64,000 nt of DNA from Clostridium grantii DSM 8605. GTDB lineage: Bacteria > Bacillota > Clostridia > Clostridiales > Clostridiaceae. The position numbers were made by a program, and so were the translations under genes. The notes under the pieces are model-generated. The model was not told the origin of the DNA and did no database searches. It saw only the letters and a program-made list of their open reading frames with translations. Of the stretch, positions 1-8,059 are shown piece by piece; position 1 is the stretch's first letter, and each line of letters begins with the position of its first letter. The stretch is from contig NZ_FQXM01000005.1 in the NCBI RefSeq assembly GCF_900129965.1, positions 1 through 64,000 on the forward strand, in the 5' to 3' direction.

Positions 1-390
1 CCTTATTTCTGTTTTGGTCATGGTCTAAGTTATACCACATTTTCCTATAGCAATCTTAAATTATCTAGTGAGAACATTAAAATTGGTGAGTCGGTAGAAG
101 TTAGTATTGATGTAACTAATACAGGTACACGTTTAGGCGATGAAGTTGTACAGATGTATATAAAAGATAAGGTAGGGAGTACCACGAGACCGTCTAAAGA
201 ATTAAAAGGATTTAAAAGAATTGTGCTTAGTCCAAATCAAACTGAAACTGTTAAGTTCAACATAACACCTGAAGCTCTTTCATTTACTGGATTAGATTAT
301 AAAACTATAATCGAAGCAGGGGAATTTGAGGTTATGGTTGGAACTAGTAGTGAAAAGTATTCAACTGTTTTATTAACAGTCAATAATTAA
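1..390 (+). CDS. GH3 family glycosidase (beta-glucosidase/xylosidase type), C-terminal end only
   Basis: The frame is open from base 1 to the stop at 388-390, so the gene begins before the window. The visible 129 residues start with the GH3 hallmark FGHGLSYTTF, followed by a fibronectin-III-like domain (VSIDVTNTG, GDEVVQMYI, RPSKELKGFKRI, FEVMVGTSSE). This domain ends most GH3 beta-glucosidases and beta-xylosidases, which remove single sugars from the non-reducing end of oligosaccharides. The catalytic part lies outside the window, so substrate cannot be judged. Its position beside sulfatases and rhamnosidases fits a glycan-degradation locus. Family assignment is strong; specificity is unknown. 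Confidence 0.9.
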   Translation, partial: PYFCFGHGLSYTTFSYSNLKLSSENIKIGESVEVSIDVTNTGTRLGDEVVQMYIKDKVGSTTRPSKELKGFKRIVLSPNQTETVKFNITPEALSFTGLDYKTIIEAGEFEVMVGTSSEKYSTVLLTVNN

Positions 391-441
391 TATTAAGGCA
401 AGTTAAAATAAATTGATTAAGTGCAATCAAGATATGGATAA

Positions 442-500
442 GTTTATTATGTGCATATTTATGTTTATTTTATTTATTTAATAAAGAATATATTTATACT
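442..500 (+). promoter_or_regulatory. AraC-type tandem half-sites plus -10 upstream of the first sulfatase
   Basis: Two copies of a GTTTATT-type half-site start at 442 and 463, exactly 21 bp (two helical turns) apart. A TATACT -10 box lies at 495-500, so the second half-site overlaps the expected -35 position. Nearly the same 70 bp recurs at 7853-7911 upstream of the GH106-like gene. The arrangement is typical of activation by AraC-family proteins. The likely binder is the AraC protein encoded at 24948-25826, whose own upstream region carries the same kind of site; that link is inference. Confidence 0.6.
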
Positions 501-561
501 ACAATATATCTTAGAAGATAAAGAAATTAATGTATTTCATAAGAAAGAAGGGAATATGGAA

Positions 562-2115
562 ATGAATAAACCTAATATTCTACACATTTTTGTGGATCAA
601 CAACGATTTGATACTATTGGGGCATTAAACAACCCCATTATTAAAACACCAAATATAAATAGGTTGGTAAAAACTGGTGTAGCTTTTACAAATGCTTATG
701 CTCCTTCGCCGGTATGTGTTGCTGCACGTTGTTCCATGATCCATGGTCAATACCCTGCAAATACAGGATGCTTTGAGAATGACTTGATGCCTTTAGACAA
801 TAGACAAACCCTTATGGATGTATTGACAAAAGGAGGCTACAGAACTCATGGTATAGGAAAGTGCCATTTTACACCTGATGCTCTTGCATTAAAAGGATTC
901 CAAACAAGAGAAGTACAGGAAGAATTAGGTGTAGAGTCAGTTGAAAACTACCCTTATATGGAATATTTACAGGAAAAAGGATATAAACATTTATGCGAAC
1001 CTAATGGAGTAAGAGGAGAAATGTACTATATTCCTCAACCTTCACAATTGCCACCAGAAGATCATCCATCACAATGGATAGGGGACAGGACAGTAGATTT
1101 TATAAAGGAAAATGGTGATAACAATGAGCCGTGGTATCTTTTCTCCAGTTTTATTCATCCTCATCCACCTTTTGCACCACCAAATCCTTGGCACAAGCTA
1201 TATAGACCATCTCAAATGCCACTTCCGAATATTCCGGATGAATTTGAATCATTGCATACATTTGTTAACAAGTGTCAAAATCGTTATAAATATAGAGACA
1301 ATGGCTTTGATAAGAATTTGATACGAACTATGAAAGCTTACTATTATGCATGTATTTCTTTTGTGGATTATCAGATTGGAAGAATACTTGATGAGCTTGA
1401 GAAAACGGGAAACAAAAATAACACTATGATTATTTTCACAGCTGACCATGGAGAGCATCTTGGTGACTATAGATGTGTTGGAAAGCGTTCCATGCATGAT
1501 TCCTGCGCTAGAATTCCACTTATTATTAAACAACCGGGAAAATTTGATGGAGGAGTTATCTGTGAAGAAGCTGCTAGTCTTGTTGACCTTGCACCTACAA
1601 TTCTTGGGGCTGCAGAGCTAAAAATGGAAACTCATAATATGGATGGAGTTGATTTATATTCTCTTATAAAAGGGGATATAACCAGAAAATATGTTTTTGG
1701 ACAATTAAATTATAATGGAATGGATTTTATTGATGCTGATGCTGATTTTGAAAATTATGTAACTAATAAAGAATGTAAAAGAGCTGCTTTTAGTACTTAT
1801 ATGGCAGCAAACAGTGATTGGAAGTATTTTTACAGTGCTCCAGATAATAGAGAGTTCTTGTTTAATAAAAAATATGATCCAAAAGAAACTAGGAATGTTG
1901 TGAGCAATCCTTTCTATAAGGAAGAGTTAAAGAATATAAAATCTTCTTTAATAAATCACTTGAAAGAATGTGGTGAAACTTTTGGTATAGAAGGGTCAGA
2001 CTGGAAGGCACATAAACTGCCACCATTCACAAAAGATCCTGACAGAGGGTTGCTAATACAAGATGGATATACTCCTTGGGTAGATACTTATATACCAGGA
2101 TATACTGATCTTTAG
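562..2115 (+). CDS. Type I sulfatase (formylglycine-dependent)
   Basis: About 517 residues, a full-length S1-family sulfatase that hydrolyses sulfate esters on carbohydrates. The signature CVAAR has its catalytic Cys near residue 52, which must be oxidised to formylglycine by an anaerobic sulfatase-maturing enzyme. Metal ligands are visible in FVDQQ near the N terminus and TADHGEHLGD near residue 295. The open frame extends upstream to 451, but those codons are AT-rich promoter sequence. An AGAAGGG ribosome site at 546-552 suits ATG 562 (9-nt spacer) better than ATG 556. No signal peptide is visible, suggesting action on imported oligosaccharides. AraC-type half-sites lie just upstream. The exact sulfated substrate is unknown. 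Confidence 0.93.
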   Translation: MNKPNILHIFVDQQRFDTIGALNNPIIKTPNINRLVKTGVAFTNAYAPSPVCVAARCSMIHGQYPANTGCFENDLMPLDNRQTLMDVLTKGGYRTHGIGKCHFTPDALALKGFQTREVQEELGVESVENYPYMEYLQEKGYKHLCEPNGVRGEMYYIPQPSQLPPEDHPSQWIGDRTVDFIKENGDNNEPWYLFSSFIHPHPPFAPPNPWHKLYRPSQMPLPNIPDEFESLHTFVNKCQNRYKYRDNGFDKNLIRTMKAYYYACISFVDYQIGRILDELEKTGNKNNTMIIFTADHGEHLGDYRCVGKRSMHDSCARIPLIIKQPGKFDGGVICEEAASLVDLAPTILGAAELKMETHNMDGVDLYSLIKGDITRKYVFGQLNYNGMDFIDADADFENYVTNKECKRAAFSTYMAANSDWKYFYSAPDNREFLFNKKYDPKETRNVVSNPFYKEELKNIKSSLINHLKECGETFGIEGSDWKAHKLPPFTKDPDRGLLIQDGYTPWVDTYIPGYTDL

Positions 2116-2168
2116 TAATTAAAAAATTTAATAATATTGAGAAAAATATATAAATTAATAACTCTTCA

Positions 2169-2187
2169 GTAAGCGTCAAAGTTTTAG
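2169..2187 (+). repeat. IS66 terminal inverted repeat, left
   Basis: Begins GTAAGCGTCAAAG. Its first 12 bases match the inverted right end at 4459-4477. Confidence 0.85.
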
Positions 2188-2258
2188 CATCTTCTATAAC
2201 TTAAAAAATAGTATTAAAATATCCTAGTAAGGCAATACAAGCTCTACTAGGATTTAAA

Positions 2259-3623
2259 TTATTTCTTATCTTTAATTTTAATATTTTCAGGTATGTTGCC
2301 TGACCAAGGCATAAGATTATCAAGAGCTTCGCTATGAGAGATATCTATCTGTAGTAGATTATCAAATAAATAAACTAAATATCTTTCTACAACTAGATTA
2401 TTAGCTTTGGCAGTTTCAACTATACTATAAATATTAGCACTAGAGGTTGCACCTTTAGCAGTATTCGCAAAAAGAAAGTTCTTACGACCTATAACAAAAG
2501 GTTTGATAGCTCTTTCTGCTGCTTATTCTTATATTAGGATAATGCTGCATTATTGTCAACTTCTAATGAACCATCTAACAATACATTTCTTAATCCTGGT
2601 AAATGTTTTTTAGCATAATCAAGTGCCTTACCTAAAGGACTTCTTGGAAGAGCATCTTTTATTTCTCTTTCAGCATAATGAGTAAAATCATATAAAATTA
2701 AAGCTAATTTTTCAGCTCTTACTTTAAATCTAATATCATAATAATTTTCATTACTTGAATAGGTTTCACGAAGTTCTTTTTCAAGTTTATAAATTTGCTC
2801 ACAATAATTAAACCCTATTATTGATCTAGGATCTAGAATTTTTTAGGGCTTCTTCATCTAAATCTACAATTATATTATGGAAGTATCTTCTTATATGAGC
2901 TAAGCAATATACCATTGTAGCTTCGCTAACAGAATTGTACCCAATGTATCCGTCTGTTTGAAGAAATCCATTGAAATCTCCTAGGAAGTTTTTAGGGCAA
3001 GAGCTGGATCTAGTACTCTGATAATCATACAAGATTACAGGCTTTGCCTTTGTATTACTCATATATAGCCACATATATTTTTTGCTCTTGGAGTCTTTAC
3101 CATTATCATTAATTACTTTCAAGGTTGTCTCATCAGCATTAATATAGTTGCGTCTAAGTAGCTCTTTTTTCATATGATTGTATATAGGTTCAAGGGCTGT
3201 GGCTGCTGCCATGGTCCAGTTGCAAAGGGTTTGTCTTGAAAGCGTAGCATCCATCATATTAAAGTAGCTTTCTTGTCTATATAAAGGCATTGCATGCTGG
3301 TACTTAAGGATAAGAGTATGGGCAATTAATTCATTAGAAGCCATGCTATTGTAAAAAATAGTTTGTGCCATTTGAGTTGAACCTATATTACTTTCCCCAG
3401 TTTCTTTTTCGCATGATTTGCAAGCATAGCTGTAAATAACATGTTCTTCTACTATTAGTTTAGCAGGAATATATTTAATTATTTCTTTTGTAGATTTAAC
3501 TCCAATTTCAACTGAACTTAATTGTTTATTTTTTTTATCAATTGCTTCTTCCATTAATTCAACTTTACTAATTAATAGTTTTGTATTTTCATCAAGTTCA
3601 TTGGTTAAAATTTCTTTATTCAT
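2259..3623 (-). pseudogene. tnpC: IS66 transposase TnpC, broken by two frameshifts
   Basis: The N-terminal 265 residues (3623 down to 2826) carry the IS66 zinc-finger-like region (SYACKSCEKETGE) and DDE-type core (ADETTLKV, FLQTDGYIGYNS). The frame then breaks at a tandem 7-bp duplication (2823-2836). Translation of the other frame continues the same protein (ALPRSPLGKALDYAKKHLPG, SLEVDNNAA) until a 26-bp insertion near 2520-2545. Beyond that the C-terminal end is recognisable (AERAIKPFVIGRKNFLF, IYSIVETAKANN, LMPWSGNIPENI), with a stop at 2259-2261. Removing the two insertions would restore a normal-length transposase. No other function is suggested. Confidence 0.93.
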
Positions 3624-3664
3624 AACTACCTCTTATGCTAAATTTGATACTCTCATTATACCAC

Positions 3665-3699
3665 AAAACCCTTGAAAAATAAAGGTTTCCAAGGGTTTT
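3665..3699. terminator. Perfect hairpin between tnpC and tnpB
   Basis: Arms AAAACCCTTG (3665-3674) and CAAGGGTTTT (3690-3699) form a 10-bp stem with a 15-nt loop in the tnpB-tnpC gap. It may act as a terminator or attenuator limiting transposase expression. Confidence 0.5.
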
Positions 3700-3713
3700 G
3701 TCATGGTGTAAGT

Positions 3714-4064
3714 TTAAAAATAATTACTTTGTTTTATAGGTTTAAACTTAGATTTTATTCTTACTTCATAACCTTTTATAAGCCAACGTAATTCATCTAT
3801 ATTTACGTTTAATGCTTCTTCTGTAGTAGTAGGCCACTTAAAGCGATTAGCTTCTAATCGGTGATAATATAACCAAAATCCTTCATCAAAATGAAGAATT
3901 TTTAACTTATCCATCTGTTTGTTGCAAAAAACAAATAATGCTTTTTCAAAGGGATCTAGCTTAAATTGGTTCTGTACTATCATAACTAATCCATCAATAC
4001 TTTTTCTTAGATCTGTATAGCCGCAGGCAAGATAAACTTTTTCAACCTTATCTATATTTAGCAT
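3714..4064 (-). CDS. tnpB: IS66 accessory protein TnpB (Orf2)
   Basis: 116 residues, the usual length for IS66 TnpB. Typical motifs are YLACGYTDLRKSIDGL, FVFCNKQMDKLKIL, GFWLYYHRLE and FKWPTTTEEA. TnpB is needed for IS66 transposition, but its biochemical role is not settled. It overlaps the end of tnpA by 7 nt, the usual translational coupling in this family. The gene appears intact although both neighbours are frameshifted. Confidence 0.93.
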   Translation of the reverse strand: MLNIDKVEKVYLACGYTDLRKSIDGLVMIVQNQFKLDPFEKALFVFCNKQMDKLKILHFDEGFWLYYHRLEANRFKWPTTTEEALNVNIDELRWLIKGYEVRIKSKFKPIKQSNYF

Positions 4065-4392
4065 TTGGCTACCAGCTCCTTAATTATTGATGCAATTAAA
4101 TTAGTTTCACTAACAGGAATGGTTATATTAGCATTGCCTATGTTAATTTTAACTTCTTTTGAATTAGATATATTTTGTTGAATACTATTTTCTTTATTAT
4201 CTAATGAGATAGCGTGAAAAATGTGTTGAGTATTTTTTGCTGCTGATTTCTCTAATCTCTTTTTATGATAGTAAAACTTACTTTTGTAAGCTCATTTTCA
4301 ACACAAAAATCTATTACTGTTTTTGAGCCTTGGAGTGAATCAAATTTATTTATATATTCCTCCCATGCTGCATTATCTAATTTTCTAGACAT
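4058..4392 (-). pseudogene. tnpA: IS66 TnpA (Orf1), frameshifted
   Basis: ATG at 4392 follows a GGGAGGAT ribosome site. Translation gives MSRKLDNAAWEEYINKFDSL and continues to VENELTK, then stops early. Adding one A back to the A run near 4287 restores KSKFYYHKKRLEKSAAKN and runs on to KELVAKC, ending inside the tnpB start. IS66 TnpA proteins are small helix-turn-helix proteins of about this size. The gene is therefore a single-base frameshift pseudogene. Confidence 0.85.
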
Positions 4393-4458
4393 AGTTTATC
4401 CTCCCACTAATAATCTTATGAGATAATTTTATCAATGAGAGGATAGTATATCTAGGTA

Positions 4459-4477
4459 CTTAATTTTTGACGCTTAC
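4459..4477 (-). repeat. IS66 terminal inverted repeat, right
   Basis: Read on the minus strand from 4477 it begins GTAAGCGTCAAA, matching the left end at 2169. Confidence 0.85.
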
Positions 4478-4673
4478 CAACATTCACGTGGAACGCAAGC
4501 GTATTCTGTTACAGGGTGAATTAACTTCGCCAATAAACCCTAAGAAATGTTGCCGTTTTGCACCACGTTGTCCATATGCAAGCGAGGAATGTTTTACACA
4601 AGAACCTATAATGCAAGAGATTTTACCAGGACACAATGTTGCTTGCCATAAAGCAGCACAGTTTATGAAGTAG
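4478..4673 (+). pseudogene. C-terminal fragment of a peptide ABC transporter ATPase (OppF/DppF type)
   Basis: Directly outside the IS66 right end the frame reads GELTSPINPKKCCRFAPRCP, then YASEECF and PGHNVACHKAAQFMK before the stop. This is the C-terminal extension found only in oligopeptide/dipeptide importer ATPases. The ATP-binding core is missing, so this is a fragment left by the insertion or a later deletion. The open frame appears to begin with a TTG inside the IS end, but that is not a real start. Base usage is less AT-rich than the surroundings. Confidence 0.85.
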
Positions 4674-4756
4674 ACAAATTAAAATGAACTATAAAATCAA
4701 AATATCTATGATGACATGCTTATGAGGAATCTGTTAGCACTCCAGTATATATATAT

Positions 4757-4828
4757 TTGATTTATGGGGATTACTATTTTACTGAAGTAATAGAGTGTTT
4801 AAGAAAATTAAAAAATATGAGTGAATAA
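4757..4828 (+). pseudogene. C-terminal fragment of a GH88-type unsaturated uronyl hydrolase
   Basis: The frame reads LIYGDYYFTEVIECLRKLKN before a stop. The intact GH88 protein at 30732-31853 ends LIYGDYYFVEAISRLKKV, so this is the 3' end of a diverged homologue. Nothing recognisable of that gene remains upstream. It shows that another glycan-degradation gene once sat here. Confidence 0.7.
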
Positions 4829-4897
4829 AGTTTTAAGTAGCTATATGATTAAGGAATTTTCAATTTTATTTTGACTTTAATAGACACATAGTATGAA

Positions 4898-4938
4898 AAT
4901 TCCAGTAATGATTTTATCTTTACTGGAATTATATTTTT
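4898..4938 (+). terminator. Intrinsic terminator
   Basis: A perfect 11-bp stem (AATTCCAGTAA at 4898-4908, TTACTGGAATT at 4920-4930) is followed by an AT-rich stretch ending in TTTTTT. It lies downstream of the GH88 fragment and probably belonged to that gene. The rest of the 4680-5082 gap shows only AT-rich spacer. Confidence 0.75.
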
Positions 4939-5082
4939 TAACATTAATTAGAATTTATATTGTAGAGATAGGAAGATTATAAAATTTCTAAATTAAAGGT
5001 GTAAAAGTTTATAATAGAAAAGTATTTTCAACCTTGTTGTATAAATATATGAATAATTGTTAATGAAAGGAGAAAAATAAAT

Positions 5083-6446
5083 TTGAGTAAAACTAATGTA
5101 GTACTAATTATGGCAGATCAGCTAAGGGCTGATATATTAGGAAAAGACACACCAAATATAAATAAAATTGCTGCTGATGGTGTTAAGTTCAATAGAGCCT
5201 ATTGTGATTCACCTTTGTGTGTGCCTGCTAGAGGTGCCTTTTTTACAGGAACCTATCCAAATGTTAATGGAAGTATCATTAATCCTTGGTTTGAACTTGA
5301 TGAGGCCCATGGAGATGTACGTAAAGGAGTACCAAATTTATATCATATGATGGAAGATTCATGGGATAGTTGGCATTCAGGCAAACAACATCTTTATACA
5401 GAAGGCGGTAAAATTGAGCATAATGCAGATTCAAAGACTAACTGGATAGCTACGGATGGATCTTATGTACAATATTTAAAAGAACATGGGAAACGAAAAC
5501 CAGGGGGTAATGAATATAGAGGTAAAGTAGCAGAAATGGTTCTAGGAAAATATACAAGAGTGAGAGAATACTCAACACCAAAAACTGGATGTTACGAAGA
5601 AGGTTTTGATTTTTTCTTTGATGGTTATTTTGCCAACAGAGCTGTTGAAGCAATTCAAAAGAGAGATAAAAGTAAACCATTGTTGCTTAATGCAATGTTT
5701 TTAGCACCACATCCGCCATTAGATATACCAGAACCATGGTTTTCTATGTATAAAGATGTAGAGTTACCAGAAAATGTTGGCATATGGAATAAAGATCAGT
5801 CACCACTACAGATGTATAATCTAACAGGTATATTGGGAAGCCGATATAGCAGAGAAGACTGGAAAGGCATATGGCCAGTTTATAAAGGTCTTGTATCACT
5901 GATAGATGATTGTGTTGGAATGATTATTGATGAACTTAAAGCTCAAGGTATATACGATGAAACGATGATTATCTTTACAACAGATCATGGTGAAATGCTA
6001 GGATCTCATGGTTTATGGCAAAAAATGTGTATGTATTTCCTACCTTGTGTGAGTATTTAGATATAAAACGTCCTAAGATTCTATCTGGGGTATCATTGAT
6101 GGATGCAATAGCAGGAAAGAAAATAGACAGAGAAGTGATTTACATTCAGTTTGATGGTAATGGTGCTAGGAGTAACTTCCAAAGATGCGCTATTATGGGT
6201 GATTATAAATTGATTGTAGATATTTTTAAAGACGAGGTTTTCCTTGAACTATATGATATAGGAAAGGATGTTCAGGAGCAGAATAATTTGGCTTTTGAAT
6301 TGCAGTACGAGCCAATTGTTATCAAGATGGTTGATTTTATTAGAGAACATATGAAATCAACTAAAGATTTATTAGAAATAAGTTCAAATGTATATCAGGA
6401 CTTCCTGAATAGTTATGGTCAATTGAGAAATAGAAGAGAAGAATAG
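5083..6446 (+). pseudogene. Type I sulfatase broken by an internal out-of-frame deletion
   Basis: The 5' part (5083-6060) starts at TTG after AAAGGAG at 5066-5072. It carries ADQLRAD, the CVPAR signature with Cys near residue 46, and TTDHGEMLGSHGLWQKMCMY. At about 6030 the sequence jumps straight to the conserved C-terminal segment FPTLCEYLDIKRP, but in a different frame (continuing to 6446). Intact sulfatases have a few dozen residues between these points, including a conserved basic/Pro segment near the sulfate pocket. The gene has therefore lost that segment and its frame. The two halves would be annotated as separate proteins (325 and 143 residues), but they are one dead gene unless the break is an assembly error. 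Confidence 0.85.
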
Positions 6447-6458
6447 GGGGGTATTGTA

Positions 6459-7724
6459 ATGATAATTAGTAATAAATTTCCAGAATATAAGAATTTCAAT
6501 CCAAAGGTACCGGTATATTGTGTAACACCTGGTGAAGGAAGAATCATCCATAGATTTTTTGATACGTCACCCTTCAGTCCTTCAGGAAGATATATGGCGC
6601 TATTTAGAATGCCAGACGAAATAGATTTACCAAAACCAGGTGACAAAGGTGAAATTGTTATTGTTGATTTAGAAGAGGGTGTTGAGAAAGTTGTAGCAGA
6701 GTCTTATGGATTTGAACATCAACTAGGAGCCAATATTAACTGGGGAGAAAATGACAATCTGGTTATTTATAATGATGTTGACCCAGAAACTTGGGAATAT
6801 TTTGGTGTTAAATTGAACTGGAAAACAGGAGAAAAAACTAGATTAGAAATAGGAGTTTACCATGTATCGCCAGATGGATTGGAAGCTTGTACAGGTAACC
6901 CTTCCTGTAAATGGCGTACACAATCAGGGTATGGTCTAATGATACCGCAAGAACTAACTAAAACTGTATCAATATTATCTGAAGATGAAGGATTATTTGT
7001 AACAGATACTAGAACAGGAAAAGCAAGATTACTTCTTTCAATGAAAGAAATTTTTGAAACATGCTTTTCAAAAGAATATATAGATGAACATAAAGATGGA
7101 GAATGTTATCTATTTCATTCCAAATACAGTCCATCAGGAAATAAAATAATGTTTTCTACTAGATGGATACCTAAAGAACTTCATAATCGTAAAGAAAATA
7201 TCGGTACACGTAAAATCAGATTCATTATTTTTACGTGCAATAGAGATGGTAGTAATTTACAAGTATCTATAGGGCAAGAACATTGGGTCAATGGGGGACA
7301 TCATACTACATGGCATCCAAATGAAGAGCAATTAACAATGAATATCAAGAAAGATTGGGGTGAAATGCGATTTGCAACTGCTACACTTGATGGGAACTGT
7401 GTTAAACCAGTATTTGATAATATAATAGGTTCTGGACATCCTACCTTCCATCCAAATGGTAAGTTCCTAATTACAGATACATATGCCCATGAATCACTTA
7501 GTTACGGTGACGGTACAATACCACTACGTTTAATATATCTAGAAACAGGGGAGGAAATAACCTTGGTTCGTATTAGCACTTTAACACCTTATCAGGAATC
7601 AAACATTGCTTTAAGAGTTGATCCACATCCAGCTTGGGATAAAACAAACAGATATGTGGCATTTAATGCTTATGAGGGCGGTACAAGACGAGTTTATGTC
7701 ATGGATATGGAAAAATATTTGTAG
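6459..7724 (+). CDS. Beta-propeller protein, oligogalacturonate-lyase-like (PL22/PD40 type)
   Basis: 421 residues with repeated propeller-blade motifs: SPSGRYMALFR near 45, YSPSGNKIMFSTRW near 225, HHTTWHPNEEQLTMN near 285, GHPTFHPNGKFLITDTY near 330 and DPHPAWDKTNRYVAFNAYE near 390. His-rich HPxW/HPxG blades of this kind occur in PL22 oligogalacturonate lyases, cytoplasmic enzymes cutting unsaturated or short uronides; other lyase families share the fold. No signal peptide is visible. AGGGGGGT at about 6446-6453 is the ribosome site, and the broken sulfatase lies 12 nt upstream in the same direction, so they were one operon. Propeller assignment is good; lyase activity is inferred from context and loose similarity. 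Confidence 0.8.
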   Translation: MIISNKFPEYKNFNPKVPVYCVTPGEGRIIHRFFDTSPFSPSGRYMALFRMPDEIDLPKPGDKGEIVIVDLEEGVEKVVAESYGFEHQLGANINWGENDNLVIYNDVDPETWEYFGVKLNWKTGEKTRLEIGVYHVSPDGLEACTGNPSCKWRTQSGYGLMIPQELTKTVSILSEDEGLFVTDTRTGKARLLLSMKEIFETCFSKEYIDEHKDGECYLFHSKYSPSGNKIMFSTRWIPKELHNRKENIGTRKIRFIIFTCNRDGSNLQVSIGQEHWVNGGHHTTWHPNEEQLTMNIKKDWGEMRFATATLDGNCVKPVFDNIIGSGHPTFHPNGKFLITDTYAHESLSYGDGTIPLRLIYLETGEEITLVRISTLTPYQESNIALRVDPHPAWDKTNRYVAFNAYEGGTRRVYVMDMEKYL

Positions 7725-7852
7725 AGAAGAAATAAATTTTGGATTAATTATCTCTACCCATTCAAGAAATATCAAATTAAAGAATAATGTACATCTATAT
7801 GTAATTGGTATTATTACAATGATAGTAAAATGCACAAATAAGCTATATATAA

Positions 7853-7911
7853 GTTTATTATGTGCATTTTTATGTTTATTTTACTTATTTAATAAAGAGT
7901 ATATTTATACT
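7853..7911 (+). promoter_or_regulatory. AraC-type tandem half-sites plus -10 upstream of the GH106-like gene
   Basis: GTTTATT half-sites start at 7853 and 7874 (21 bp apart), with TATACT at 7906-7911. Spacing from second half-site to -10 (32 bp) is identical to the 442-500 site, and about 70 bp are nearly the same. It is the main content of the 7725-8059 gap and should drive the gene at 8060. Confidence 0.6.
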
Positions 7912-7986
7912 AAAATTTAACTTATAAACCCAATAATTAATGAAGTCATATATTTGGTTTATAATTATTTAACATTGTAAAATATT

Positions 7987-8008
7987 GTTTTAAGGAAATC
8001 CTTAAAAC
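7987..8008. promoter_or_regulatory. Perfect 10-bp palindrome ahead of the GH106-like gene
   Basis: Arms GTTTTAAGGA (7987-7996) and TCCTTAAAAC (7999-8008) are separated by AA. It lies 50 bp before the start codon and downstream of the -10 box at 7906. It could be an operator or an RNA hairpin in the leader; no T run follows. Confidence 0.4.
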
Positions 8009-8059
8009 ATAACACTCGGTTAATTCTGAGAGTATATAATTATACGAGGAGGATGTTTT

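Larger units (their letters stand above)
2169..4477 (-). mobile_element. Decayed IS66-family insertion sequence
   Basis: A full IS66-type arrangement (tnpA-tnpB-tnpC) is encoded on the minus strand between inverted ends. The left end reads GTAAGCGTCAAA from 2169, and the right end, read inward from 4477, begins with the same 12 bases. GTAAGCG ends are typical of IS66. The 8 bases outside each end (ACTCTTCA and CAACATTC) are not a target-site duplication, so a flank has been rearranged or deleted. tnpA and tnpC carry frameshifts and only tnpB is intact, so the element should not move without help in trans. Confidence 0.9.

Noticed and set aside
2221..2253. 9-bp inverted repeat ATCCTAGTA/TACTAGGAT beyond the tnpC stop
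   Set aside because: It could be a transposase terminator, but the stem is short and T run weak; not strong enough to list as a feature.
2161..4485. 8-bp target-site duplication around the IS66 element
   Set aside because: The flanking octamers ACTCTTCA and CAACATTC are not identical.
4467..4673. Open frame starting with TTG inside the IS66 right end
   Set aside because: The first codons belong to the insertion sequence end; only the downstream part matches the OppF/DppF tail, so it was recorded as a fragment from 4478 and not as a gene.
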